A stretch of DNA of 64,000 nt from Euborellia annulipes (GCA_023213315.1 JAKCPI010025700.1:1-64000), one strand, 5' to 3'. Counted from the stretch's first letter, positions 35,655 through 46,479 are shown. A program made the numbers and translations. The notes: generated by a model not told the origin, from the letters alone.

Positions 35655-37332
35655 TTTTATCAAATAATTGTTTTATTTATCCCTTAATCCTTTTTCCAAA
35701 TGTTCTTTTTAACTACAGTATATAGGAATATTTTATTCAAACCCCCTTAAAAAGGATTCTTTATATAATATAAATTTCAAAGGAGGAGGCAATATTTGTA
35801 TGATTATCTGATAGAGTTAAATTATACTCCTATCTTTAAATAGAGGAATAAAATATACTCTCGCACCCCCATAACCTCAAAGTTTATCACTTTCACGTTT
35901 GTAAATTTTCAAGTTGTTGATCTATTGCGTAAAGAAAGTAAAAAGATAAAATTTTAGAGAAAGATTTCTATAAATCGACTAGCACCCCCTCAAAATGCTT
36001 TCTCACTACCAGGGCCGCAGTCAGAGGAGGGCAGGGGGACTATAATCCCGGGGCCCGGGCCCTTTGTTCTCCAATCTTAAAATTCTAAAAAACCATAATT
36101 TTTATGATTAAAATTTCAATGGCAATTTTTTTTCCCGGGCCCTTTAAGCTCAAAGCTTAAAATTATATGAACGATAAATGATCACGCTGCAAGTATTTTC
36201 TAATATGAACTGAAAACGTGGCTAAATTGGTAAATTTTACTCCGCGTCGCACGTTAGATATTAAATATTAAATTTAAATTATTTTTAAAAAGACTTAAAA
36301 AGGCCATACTCCCTTAACTTGAAATGGCTAAGGAGGATGTAATATCTTTAAACAGTTAAATTCTGTAAAAAAAGAAAATCGAATAATTGAAATTTCTTTT
36401 GATAACTCCGACACCCTGTATTTCATTTTATTTAAATAATTTTCGAGATCTATTCATTTAAATAAGATATTAATATTCAAAACCTCAATTCGGATTTGAC
36501 TAAACATACTCACACATTTGTTAAATATAGTTTTATATAATCGTTGATGACAAATAATAGTGAAATTAAAAATATGAACAGATTTATGCTGAGGAACTTT
36601 GACAGATGATACAATTTAATCTATTTCTCTTTAGAATTAGAATTTCAAGGCGCATGTCATTATTCTATCCTAATTAGCCCACGGGATATTATTTAAACCC
36701 CTAACACAAGAGGGGATACTCTACCACTGTGCTATGGTCCAAGAACGAGAATGAATTTAAACATCCAGATGCTTTAAACATAATTAAAATTGAGGAAGAT
36801 AGGGTTATTAAAAATCTATTTTTTATTAGTTCATTAATGAATTCTTTAAGATAATTTTTATCAATAAAAGATTCGAAATAATAAATTTCTACGAAACGAA
36901 TCGAGATGTTTTGAATACTAATATCTAATTCAAATATATAAATCTCGAAAATATTTAAATTTAAATAAATTTCTAGTTTAATTGGAATGTAAAATTAATT
37001 TAGTCCCTTGTGGAGGGGGAAATCAAAGGAAATGTTTAGTTTTAAGAAAATTTTGAAAATTCTCAAACCTCAAAGGCGATGGGGCACGTGTTCCTGTTTT
37101 GCAAATGAGTTCAAATTTTGAGACATTATTTTTTAATGCAATGGAAAAGATCTCCCTTTATATTATAAATAACATTTATATTATAAAAGTCTTTTCATTC
37201 TTGATCTTGGTTTAAGATAGCATCTACTTATAGTATTGTTTGAAAACCTTCCCCAAAAAATTTACAAGTGAACAAAGGCACGGGCGAAAATTTTGGCTTC
37301 TAAATTTGTTTTTTAATAGATGATTAAATTTC
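35655..37332. other. AT-rich spacer with SINE and transposon fragments
   Basis: Contains a CAGGGCCGCAGTCAGAGG segment with GGGCCCGGGCCCTTT (36,003-36,160), likely a hAT-type end, and a tRNA-like SINE head at 36,640-36,745 on minus (TAGCACAGTGGTAGAGT box A-like). No conserved gene. Confidence 0.45.
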
Positions 37333-37486
37333 AAAATAAAATAAATTTTTAGAACAAAGATAAATTTAACATCTATCTCCTCACTCCCCCTTAGCCCTTC
37401 CTTGGTGACCCCGAGGAATCAGAATGTGTGATTTATTTTACCTTTTTTGTTTTTTGTCTTGAAGTGATTATTTAAGATAGGAATCT
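37333..37486. repeat. Direct duplication, copy 1
   Basis: About 150 bases from AATAAAATAAATTTTTAGAA to TTAAGATAGGAATC match 38,580-38,732 with few differences. It includes CTTGGTGACCCCGAGGAATC. Origin unknown. Confidence 0.8.
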
Positions 37487-37616
37487 AAATGAGTCTAAAT
37501 GGGCTTAGATGACGAAAAAGACCTTAACCAAATAAAAAAAAAAATGCAAATGGTAGGAAGCAATGGGCTTTGTGCTTTAAAATTAAAAATGAATTATAAA
37601 ATTTGTACAAACTCAC

Positions 37617-37691
37617 CAGTTGGTTGACTTCAAGGGCTCCACTGGAACGTCGCATATGCAATGGCTGGCATGCAGAAATCGAGATGGATCC
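37617..37691 (-). other. Candidate exon (75 nt), single copy
   Basis: Between ATATTTTCAG and GTGAGT on the minus strand and open in phase 0 for 25 codons (reads ..SACQPLHMRRSSGALEVNQL) and also in a second frame. Balanced base composition in an AT-rich setting. It contains RRSSG, which resembles a kinase site, but no family could be assigned. It could belong to an unrecognised gene on the minus strand together with 14,674-14,749. Confidence 0.35.
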
Positions 37692-38579
37692 CTGAAAATA
37701 TAAAAAAATATTAATATTAAATTGATAATTAATATTGAAAATAATGTACCTAGCAGCTTATATATTATGTTAAATAAAAATGAGCTAGATTGCACAGGGG
37801 AACAAAAGTTGCCGGGGTATTCGTATTTATAATTTCGTTAAATATTATCAGATTGTAACGACAAGTGATTTTTGAAAAGCTAAACAACAGGAGAATATCG
37901 TAAAAATATGTTTGTTTTTTTTATTCAAGGTTGGAAAAACTTGTATTAGGGGTGTGGAAAGTTAAAAAAAAAAACTGAAAAAAAATTCGATTTTTCTAAA
38001 CTTTTAGCCTTGTTTTGCGCCACTACATCACCTCCGATTGGACTGAAACTTTATATTTCTATGTAATTCATTTATCTAGAAGTGATGGGATAAAAGTGAT
38101 GGCATTTTTGGAATCAGAGCCACCCAAATACTCAGGAATAGCTTCAAATACCCTGGCAACAAAATCACTGTTCCCCTGTGTTATTTATCAATATGAGAAC
38201 AATTTTACAAAAATAAAATTAATAATCAAGGTTATATATGTTATATAAGCTATACAATTTGAACCCCCCCCCCCCGTAGCGTCGTCACTGCAGACTTTAC
38301 ATGATAATGTAGAACTCTGGAACGAGCTAACATTTATTTATTTATGACTAATTTGTATTTACATATATTGTCATTAATATATTTAAGACTTTAACATTCA
38401 AATATGGATCGTTAAAACGGAATTTCTAAATTATATTTTCGAAAGTTAATTATTTCCTTAGGCTTTGCACATAGAGCGTTTAGGTTTAAAACAATTGGCA
38501 GATGACAATACCTGTGTGTGGCCCTACTGAGATAAAGTTCGCTAATCGGTTAATTAGATTTAAAAAAATATTAAATCAA

Positions 38580-38732
38580 TATTAAATAAAATAAATTTTT
38601 AGAACAAAGATAAATTTAACATCTATCTCCTGACTCCCCCTTATCCCTTCCCTGGTGACCCCGAGGAATCAGAATGTGTGATTTATTTTACCTTTTTGTT
38701 TTTGTCTTGACGTGATTATTTAAGATAGGAAT
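38580..38732. repeat. Direct duplication, copy 2
   Basis: Matches 37,333-37,486 in the same orientation. Followed by a (TA)n tract (38,738-38,757). Confidence 0.8.
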
Positions 38733-38759
38733 CCACTTATATATATTATATATATATAG

Positions 38760-39002
38760 TCCACTGTCCGTTTGTAATGAGGGGATGATGCCCCTCTTGT
38801 GATTCGAGTATATGTTATATCAGGTCGATTGATATATTTTAGCCCGGCCGAGGATCTTTTTACAGCTAGATCGTCATTTGTCGCATCTCTCCAAAGGTGA
38901 GAACCATAATCGAGACATGGCTGAATTTGGGTCTTGCAGAGGGTTATAATTTGTTGTGGTGAGAAGTAGTGCTTAGATATGAAGAGAAACCCAAGCTTCT
39001 GA
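38760..39002 (-). pseudogene. LINE reverse transcriptase C-terminal fragment
   Basis: On the minus strand it reads KLGFLFISKHYFSPQQIITL, then KTQIQPCLDYGSHLWRDA, clearly related to the C-terminal part of the LINE at 34,161 (..LGFLFKTKRYFSSQQ..). It is about 80 codons long, without a catalytic box. Confidence 0.8.
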
Positions 39003-39140
39003 AATTTAAAAGAAAATAATATAATTTAATGTTAAATTTAATATTTTATTCGAACTTACCATAGAGACCGGTTTAGCAAAATGTTTTGTTTTTAAGAAAA
39101 TAGTTTTTTTCTTAGAATTAGGAAAAATAAGTGATTGAGT

Positions 39141-39245
39141 TTTTTTTTTTTTTTTTTGGTTTTTTTCCCTTGTTTTATTTTTATTTTAAACCGGGGGAGG
39201 GGGGGGGGGGGGGGGGGGGGGGGGAAAAAAAAAAAAAAAAAAAGG
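39141..39245. repeat. T-run, about 30-base G-run and A-run
   Basis: T20-class run, then GGGGGAGG and an uninterrupted G tract of roughly 30 bases, then about 20 A. It could form G-quadruplexes. The exact length may be a sequencing artefact. A frame on plus across it is meaningless. Confidence 0.8.
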
Positions 39246-40221
39246 GGTATCAGTTGTTTTCATTTAGTTTGCGCCAGTGATAATAATTGCTCCAAGATCT
39301 CATTTAGCCTTAGCTTCTCGGCATTTTCTTTTTCGGAAATGGAGAGCCTATCATTTCATTTATATTTTATACTGACGATAGTCATCCATAAAAAAAAAAT
39401 TGTCTTTCTTTTCTATTATTATCTAAATTATTATAACAATTTCAATCTTTCAATTCATTCTGACATTTGATATATATGAATGTCATGCATGTTCTCTTTC
39501 AGAAGAGCAGTCAATCTGGAGATCGTAAGTCTTTTAGAGTAATTTTATTAGTATTTACGAAATAAGCTTTCTTCAAATCTAAAAATTATTTTTATTTTAA
39601 GATTGATTAAGTTTAGGGAAGAGAAATATTAAATAATTTTTCATGTGATTATTTCATTGTTTTTTAGAAGAAAAATTACTTGAAACGTTTTATAGTTCAA
39701 AAGTAGAAGAGAAATCAAAAAAGATTTTCATCTTCATTTATAAAAACAATGAAATAATCACATGAGAAAACGAATGGAGAGGTTACTTACATTTGAAAAT
39801 ATAATCTTGATATTTGTATATTTGTTGTTCTTAAAAATTTCCAAATTCTGTCCTTTTTATTGATGCTGTTGGAATTTGAAAATCTAAAAACAAAAAAATT
39901 AAGTTATTTATATTAATTTTTTTAATTTTCAGCCTCCGTGCATTCATTTAGTAATAAATAAGTAATTTGTTAAAAATATATGTATATAAATGGAAAATTA
40001 AAAATTCTAATAATAATATCTTTGCAAAAATAATTCAATTAAAGTATTAATTGATTGATCTGCTATTTTACTTTTTATCCTTTCGTTTGCTTTGAAATTA
40101 AAAATAAAAAAAATGAAAAGTGAAGAACTCTACATCCAAGATTCTCTATTTGTGATCTATTAGATTGAAGTATATAAAGACTATTTAAAATGTTTTTAAT
40201 ATTTTTTTACTAGTATAATAT
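39246..40221. other. AT-rich spacer, no gene seen
   Basis: Contains an inverted pair around CATGTGATTATTTCATTG (39,640) and CAATGAAATAATCACATG (39,747), part of a mariner-like MITE family. Otherwise A/T-rich without conserved frames. Confidence 0.45.
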
Positions 40222-40599
40222 TACTTACTTATTACTTAGTCGACCCGTTCTTCTGTGCGGCGGTTTGGCGCACGCGGGTCCCAATAGTCACTCACGCTCG
40301 ACGGTTCTTTGCCAGTGTCGTCCAGTGAAGCACACATCTTCTCCCTGATCTTATGGAGTTTCTAAAATACAGCGAATCTCCCCAGCGTATAGGTGGTCTC
40401 CCTACTGGTCGCTTCTTGTCCTGGGGATCCACAGCTACAATGACGTGCTCCATCGTCCGTCTTCTCTTCTCATTCGTTGACGTCTTCTAAAGGGTTTCCA
40501 CCGATGAGAATGGGATCTTTGCAGGCGAACGCGTTCCGCATGATCTTTGTCTTGTCAATGTTGATTGCGAGGCCTGCGCGATTTCCCCTCTTTAATAAG

Positions 40600-41205
40600 A
40601 GACTCAATCATGAGGTTTGCTTCCCTTGGCGTTTGTGTGACAAGAACTTGTCGTCAACGAATCTGAGATGGTTCAGTTTTCTTCCATCGATATCTAGGCC
40701 AGCGTCGCTCCAGTTACAGCCTCTTATCACTGACTCCAGACATGACGAAAATAGGCTAGGCGAGATCGGGTCACCCTGGCGACTCCTCTCTCTACGGAGA
40801 CAGTTATTGCTCGATGGAAGGGTTTGAATTCTGTTTGGGTGCCCTCGTAACATTTACTCAGAAGGTCAATATATTCCTTCTTTACTCCATGGTCTTGCAA
40901 GGACTGTCATACGAAGTTCGGCTCGATAGTGTCGAAAGCCTTTCTGTAGTCTAGGAAAGTCAAAATGAGAGGCAGCTGATATTCTCGGGATATTTCCAGG
41001 AGCCTTGTACAGGAGCTGATATGGTCTAATGTGCTGAATTCCCGTCTGAAGCCAGCTTGTTCGATTGGCTGGTTTTCTTCGAGGCAGATGCCGATTCTAG
41101 AAAGTATACAGCTTGTGAATGTTTTATATATCACCGATAGAAGTGTGATTGGCCTATAGTTGGGTATAGTCAATTTCGCTCTAGTGTGCGGCGTTTGGAG
41201 ACACG
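40600..41205 (-). pseudogene. RTE reverse transcriptase, broken
   Basis: Reads PNYRPITLLSVIYKTFTSCI (41,165 region), EQAGFRREFSTLDHI and LTFLDYRKAFDTIE (catalytic motif A, FLDYRKAFD), then, after a break near 40,905, RQGDPISPSLF and LRFVDD (motif C, FVDD). At least one frameshift separates motif A from RQGDP. It follows the endonuclease directly. Confidence 0.9.
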
Positions 41206-41224
41206 TGAGTCCATCTTCTTCCAA

Positions 41225-42025
41225 GGGGTTTTTGGAAAAAGGAGTCGCAAAGAAACAGGCGATTTACTTCGCAAAATGTTGCTAGCCTCTCACCTGCTTC
41301 GTTTCTTTTATCTGTTGAATGTGGACCAATGAACTTCTCCAGTTTTTCTCTTTTTCCTACTCTAGAGTTGAAGTCACCGCTGATTATCTTGTAGAACGCT
41401 TAGTTTCTCTAATTAGGTCTAAAAGTTGATTATAAAATTCTTCGTGTTCTTCGTCGTCCTTGTCTGCAGTTGGTGCATAGACCTGGATAATGGTGACAGA
41501 TCTTTTTGGAGAGTGTGATAGCTCTAGAGTTATAAATCTATGGTTAATATATTTCACTTCTTTGACTCTTGATGTTAAGTAAGGAGCGACTATAAATCCC
41601 ACACCTCCAGATGTAGAGCCTGCCTTTCGCGCTCCCAAATAGATGCTTGAGCCGTTTGCTGCTGTGACAGTAAGAGAGGATTCCCTTTTTGTCTCAGCGA
41701 TGCCTAGTACGTCGAGTTTGATTTTTTCGCTCTCATTAATAAGTAAAGAAAGCTGACTGTCATTACATAATGAGCTGGCATTGTATGTTGCTATTGTCAG
41801 ATGCGTGTTCCTTGTTCTAGGCTTGGTCGTTTTTTGCTTATGGTAGCCTAGAGCCCCGAGATTAGATCGCCTCTGTCTCTTTGCTGATCCCGCGCTACCG
41901 TACAGGGCAGGGAGAGGCTGCGGGGGACTAAGGCTGATTCGTGGCTTGGTCGTAGCCTCGAAGAATCCCTCGACGGCTGGCTGGGCCGTGAGTTTACCCC
42001 TGGCGTTAGCTAATCCTAGGATCAT
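41225..42025 (-). pseudogene. RTE APE-type endonuclease, deleted at its 3' side
   Basis: Reads LTIATYNASSLCND, KLDVLGIAETKRE (the conserved ETK), GGVGFIVAPYL, TIIQVYAPTAD and, after a frameshift near 41,384, a GDFNSRVGKREKLE segment and RRWTHVSP. The frame meets a TAG, and the GRRWTHVSP..EIDY end abuts NYRPITLL of the reverse transcriptase. Normally some 200 residues lie between them, so a large internal deletion joined the two. Confidence 0.85.
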
Positions 42026-42208
42026 TGTCCTATAATATTATAGGAATAAAATGATTTTTTGTTTCTTTTCATTCCCATTACTAATAAATAAGTATGAAAA
42101 GCATTTAAATGTCTTTTCATTGTCTTTCTAAATGCCATATATAGTTTTTAATTATTTTTTTTCATACTCTTTCTGATTTCTTCTCTATATATGACATTTA
42201 ATATTTAT

Positions 42209-42214
42209 TTTATT
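42209..42214 (-). terminator. Possible polyadenylation signal AATAAA
   Basis: AATAAA on the minus strand 32 bases after the TAG of the 42.2 kb candidate, overlapping a second AATAAA at 42,204-42,209. AT-rich sequence produces such hexamers often, so this is weak. Confidence 0.3.
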
Positions 42215-42245
42215 CTTTACTTAATTATGTGTTGAGATTTCGCTT

Positions 42246-42725
42246 CTACTTGATGCTCCTCATTTGCTTGTTGATTTGTTTTAGCCGACTTCGACTGCCA
42301 AGTGACACATGATGAGATGCTGTAACAAAAGAAAATATAATATTTAAATTAGTGAAAAATAAATTGATATTATTGTAGAAATTACAGAAATGCAAAAGTT
42401 AAAAAAAAATATTTTTATGGAATTTTTGACTTACTTTTTCTCTTACCCTATTTTATATTAAAATGCAAGTTCTTGTCATTAAAAGGCAAGTTCTTTTTGT
42501 TTCTATTAGACAAGGGATAAAAAAAAACTCTTTTAGGGAAAATTCAAAAGAAATGAATATAATTGAATGTTATTCAACTCCCTCCATCCCAATCGGCATA
42601 TTTAATTATTAATTGACAAGGGTTGAACAATCGAATAATGTTTATTTACCTGGGTAAGAGAAGAGAGAGGTTGAAATGTTGCTGTTGAACCGACATGCGA
42701 GTTTCCGAGCCTGAAGCGGAGTCAT
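42246..42725 (-). CDS. Candidate small spliced protein (49 codons)
   Basis: Exon 1 (42,725-42,650) starts TTTAAAATGACT, reads MTPLQARKLACRFNSNIST.. and ends CCAG before GTAAAT. Exon 2 (42,319-42,246) follows TTGTTACAG, reads ..SHHVSLGSRSRLKQINKQM.. and ends TAG. The phases fit (1/1), and AATAAA lies 32 bases on. Exon 1 is related to cassettes a and d and to 6633-6710. The product is basic, without a signal peptide or known domain. It may be a real small protein of the cassette family or a chance joining; the related copies lack the same start. Confidence 0.3.
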
Positions 42726-42879
42726 TTTAAAAGAGGTAGGCAGCGAAAATCTAAAACAACAGATAATAAAATATTTTTTTTTTTTTATATGTTAGATGAC
42801 TAATAATATAAAATAAAAAAAAAAATTGAAATTATCATTTATTAAATTACATTCCAGCACATTTTGTTTGTGTAATACA

Positions 42880-43530
42880 GTAAGCGCCACAATTAAGTCC
42901 CACCCATGCGTTTTCTACCTGTGATTATTTCATTGTTTTTATAAAAGAAAATGAAAATCTTTATTGGAAATTTTTTAGGATTGAACCATGAGAGTTTACA
43001 TTAAAAAATATATAATCAAATGTTGAGAAAGTATTTTCTTTTGGCAGGTTATTTGGCAATAATTAATAAAGACTTCATTTTTTTAAATTTTTAAATTTTA
43101 ATGGGAATAAGACCAGTTGTTTGGCATAATATACGTAAATACGGCGATCGAAAATTTATGTTGATTTGATAAATATTTTGTTTTTTAAGATTCCCGGGGG
43201 GGGGATAATATAAAAAATGTGAATTTTTATTAGAAATAGATCTATTCATGTATATTCTACTTAAGATTAATATCCTGTTTGACATTTTGATGTTATTTTT
43301 CACAGGCCTGACGATGGTACTTTGTGACCGAAACCAGGATAAATGCGCACACTAGTTCTTATTCCCATTAAAATTTTCAAATTTAAAAAATGAAGTCTTC
43401 CTGTATTAATTATTGCTGAATAACCTCCAAAAAGAAAAAACTTTCTCTACATTTGATTTAATGTTGTTCTTTCATCTCCTGAACTAAAAAATATATATTT
43501 TATTTAAAAACAATGAAATAATCACAAGTG
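42880..43530. mobile_element. mariner-like MITE split by a hammerhead foldback
   Basis: Begins CAGTAAGCGCCACAATTAAG and CCCACCCATGCGTTTTCTAC; the matching right half (AACAATGAAATAATCACAAG) is at about 43,508. Between them lies a foldback (43,024-43,437: GAAAGTATTTTCTTTTGGCAGG against CTCCAAAAAGAAAAAACTTTC). Uninterrupted relatives lie at 45,281-45,498 and 52,085-52,250. Confidence 0.6.
43308..43345 (+). ncRNA. Hammerhead-like core
   Basis: CTGACGA, then a GGT..ACC stem with an inner loop, then GAAAC. The invariant core is present, but the following sequence is CAGGATA, not GTC, so the cleavage site is uncertain. It lies at the centre of the 43,024-43,437 foldback. Confidence 0.45.
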
Positions 43531-43532
43531 GA

Positions 43533-44003
43533 AAAAATAAAAGGCCAAGCAGCTATGTTTATTTTTTTATTAAAGAACTCACAGCAACGTTTTGGTCGAC
43601 TATGCGACCATCTTCATGGCTCTAATGGAGTTAATAAAAAACATAACATTAAGAGGATATATAAATAAAATTATTATTATTATTATGTTGCTTTTGAAGT
43701 TGTGGCTGTGATGTGATTATAGTGGAGAATTGGAGATATCAGCCAAATAAATTGAGGCCGAAACGTCTAATCATGGGAGTTTTATTAACCTAGACAATCC
43801 CAATTGGCTGATATCTCCAATTCTCCACTATAATTAATATTATGTTTTTTATTATTATTTAATTATTATAAAATTATGTCTTGAAATTTTGTTTTTTATA
43901 AACTCGATTATAGCCATGAAGATGGTCGCATAGTCGACCGAAACGTCGCTGTGGATTCTTTAATAAAGAAATAAACATAGCTGCACGTACTTTTATTTTT
44001 TCT
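43533..44003. mobile_element. Foldback with two hammerhead-like decayed copies
   Basis: Arms GCAGCTATGTTTATTTTTTT (left) and its reverse complement near 43,965-43,985. Each arm carries GATGGTCGCATAGTCGACC followed by a GAAACGTC-like motif (left 43,594-43,625 on minus, right 43,918-43,947 on plus). C3 of the core is changed (ATGAAGA). A second inverted pair around GGAGATATCAGCC (43,730-43,820) is nested inside, also with GAGGCCGAAACGTC. Confidence 0.6.
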
Positions 44004-44061
44004 AATAAAAATAAAATGTTAACCCTTTCTGGAAATGGAATATGCAAATTAATAAAAATAC

Positions 44062-44180
44062 CTTTTAATTGGAGAGAGATGAGGTGTGTGTGGCGTTTTA
44101 TTCTCACTAATCGAAATAGAAGAGAAACACTTTGCAGAGAGATGAGTTCAATTGACCGTCCCCTTGGTCGACCTGACTAC
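44062..44180 (-). other. First-exon-like block Z, copy at 44 kb
   Basis: Ends CCAATTAAAAG|GTATTTTT on minus. 43,995-44,410 matches the right part of the local unit. This is the last copy towards the phosphorylase gene. Confidence 0.3.
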
Positions 44181-44409
44181 AACTAAAAGACTTGATTTGC
44201 CATTTGCGGCTGTTTCTTTGATAATGTTGAAGACGAACATGGATGTTTTTTCTCTAAGGCCTCACTTCTGAAACAAACAAAGAAATATTTATTCATTATT
44301 ATTATTTTTTTATCTTCTTGTATCATCATATTTTAAATATTCAATAAAGATTATTTTATTAAATGATTGTTTTATTTAGCCCTTAATCCTTTCAAAAATA
44401 TTCTTTTTT

Positions 44410-45280
44410 TCATCATTGAGTTTCGTACCACGAGACATTATAAATAAGTAATAATTAAAGAATAAATTGCGAGACAATTACAAATTCAAAAAATGAATTT
44501 TCTGAGAATATAAGCGATTTTTGCATGATGTACCTATAGTTATGAAACACCTGAGTATTGATATTATTTGATTTAATTTAATAATAATAGTTTTTATTAA
44601 TAATTTAAATAATTAATAACTTTTATTTTATTTATATTTTATTTTAAAAACAGAAATAAAAGTTTAATTTTGAAATTATTAAGTTTTAAACTAGACTTGT
44701 TTGGCAGAAACAATATTTGGAGATAAAGGGAAATTTGAGGGTCGTTTGATGAACAAATAATTAAATTTTTGGGTTAGAAGTCACTAGGAATTTTGGTAGT
44801 GAAGCAGGATGTTGTGAATGAAGCAATATCTTCTTCAGAGTATACCCACATTCATGTCACGGAGGATTTGGTGTGTTGTGAGAAATATATTTATTAACAA
44901 GTGGAGGAATTTGGAATTCTTCCTCCAGAGAGAGAGGGAGGATTATTATTTAATAAACCCTGGGAGGCTCACAGTCATGGTTCAACAATATAAAGGCCAG
45001 TAGAGTTTTATTCTACTATAACTCGGTTGAGACTCGGGATGGTGTTTTCCTGTCATTTGAGGAGAATTGGAGTCGTCGAGGACGACGTATGAATTGGATC
45101 CAGCCGTCACCTGGACTTAACCACCTGGTATTATCATGCTCTCTGCTCGAAAGGACAGACTTCGAAGATATGAGTGATTATCTTGTGTAAATTAAACAGT
45201 ATGTGGTGGCCAAAACATATTGTGTCGAAGGCATTTAAACCTAAAACTAAACTAAACAAGTTTTAAACGAAAAAAACAGT
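44410..45280. other. Spacer with an unidentified less AT-rich stretch
   Basis: 44,690-45,240 is less AT-rich than its flanks and not repeated in the window. A 61-codon plus frame (44,818-45,003) has no recognisable domain. It might be an old transposon or exon; nothing firm can be said. Confidence 0.3.
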
Positions 45281-45498
45281 GTACAGTGAGCGCCAAAGTT
45301 AAGTCCCACCAATGCGTTTTCTGCTTGAGATTATTTAATTGTTTTTATAAAAGAAAATGAAAATCTTCATTGGAAATTTCCTAGGTTTGATCCATGAAAG
45401 TTTTCATTAAAAAATATATATTATTTTTTTAAAAAACAATGAAATAATCACAAGTAGAAAACACATGGGTGGGACTTAATATTGTTCCTCACTGTACC
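45281..45498. mobile_element. mariner-like MITE
   Basis: Ends TACAGTGAGCGCCAAAGTTA and TTGTTCCTCACTGTA, with a near palindrome inside (TTAAGTCCCACC, AAACACATGGGTGGGACTTAA). TA target likely. A solo end CAGTGAGCGCCACAATTAAG occurs at 57,037. Confidence 0.75.
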
Positions 45499-45599
45499 TA
45501 TAGTTATGAAACGGGGTGTATATATGTAAATTGAATAGAAAATATAATTAATTTTAAACTGGTAACCGTTCGCTCTAGTTGAAACATTATGATTTAATC

Positions 45600-45835
45600 G
45601 GAGAATTAGATGCAAGTAAGACAACACAAGGTTTTTTTGTTTCAATAATTTATTTAACACTTGATAAGTTTAACTTTAAACGTGATAAGATGTGTCATCC
45701 TCAGAAGTGAATTACATATGTATGTAATTCACTTCTGAGTTATGTAATTCACTACACATCTTGTGTTGAAATACGAATCAAATGTTAAATAAATTATTGA
45801 AACAAAAAACCTTGTGTTGTCTTACTTGCATTGAA
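45600..45835. mobile_element. Foldback, Penelope-like, decayed
   Basis: Arms CGGAGAATTAGATGCAAGTA and TACTTGCATTGAATTCTCCG with AACACAAGGTTTTTTTGTTTC and its reverse complement inside. The centre on minus has CTGAGGATGACACATC, a hammerhead-like half, but the GAAA is lost. Confidence 0.6.
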
Positions 45836-46479
45836 TTCTCCGAGAAAATATAATAATTATTTATCAATTGCAGGGATGCATGCTATAATTCAATATTTTC
45901 AAATATCAAAAAAACGAGAATAATAAAGAGAGTAAATAAACTATATCTGCTTCTATATACTTACTTCACAAAATTATAAAGATCAAGCTAATTTTTCAAT
46001 GCTTTTTATTTTTTGTATTTCTTTCCCAGATGATCGAGAAAATGTTCTATTTTTTCCTTTTTGTTTACTTCTTCTAAATAATTGACTCAAGTCGAAGTAA
46101 TGAGTAATTTAGAATTTACAAAAGATGATGAGAAAAAAATGTTTGACCTGTAAAATAAAAAGTTTCACTTTAAAAAAAAAAAAAAATTAAATCTTAAGAA
46201 AATTATTAACATTAAATAAAAAAAAATATTTGTCCTACAAAATATATGGTTTGATTGAGTCTTCCGCTTCGAAAATGTACCGAGTAAGTATCGATACTTT
46301 GGGACCATAATCGAGTAAATATTATTCAATTTAGCTAAAACTTTGGTATTTTCATTTTCTAGACAATTGGCAAAGTTTCTTGGACCATCCTACTATGTAT
46401 ATTTGCTATTTCGATTTTTTCTATTTTAAAATTATTCATGTTTCAATGATAAATTAAGGATTCATTCATTTGAGGGGTC

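Larger units (their letters stand above)
40222..42030 (-). mobile_element. RTE-like LINE, internally deleted
   Basis: Non-LTR retrotransposon with endonuclease at its 5' side (42,025-41,230) and reverse transcriptase after it (41,190-40,600). The low-copy 3' end finishes in a TAATAAGTAAGTAA tail (40,220-40,240), typical of RTE. No target duplication was resolved. Its GC content is much higher than the surroundings, as expected for once-coding sequence. Confidence 0.85.

Noticed and set aside
39135..39470. Glycine/lysine-rich protein of 111 codons
   Set aside because: It is translated from T, G and A runs; no codon bias or family.
40477..40827. 116-codon plus-strand protein
   Set aside because: It is the opposite strand of the RTE reverse transcriptase with RQGDP and FVDD.
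43918..43955. Active hammerhead in the 43.5-44.0 kb foldback
   Set aside because: The core begins ATGAAGA, with the essential first C replaced, so it was kept only as a decayed relative.
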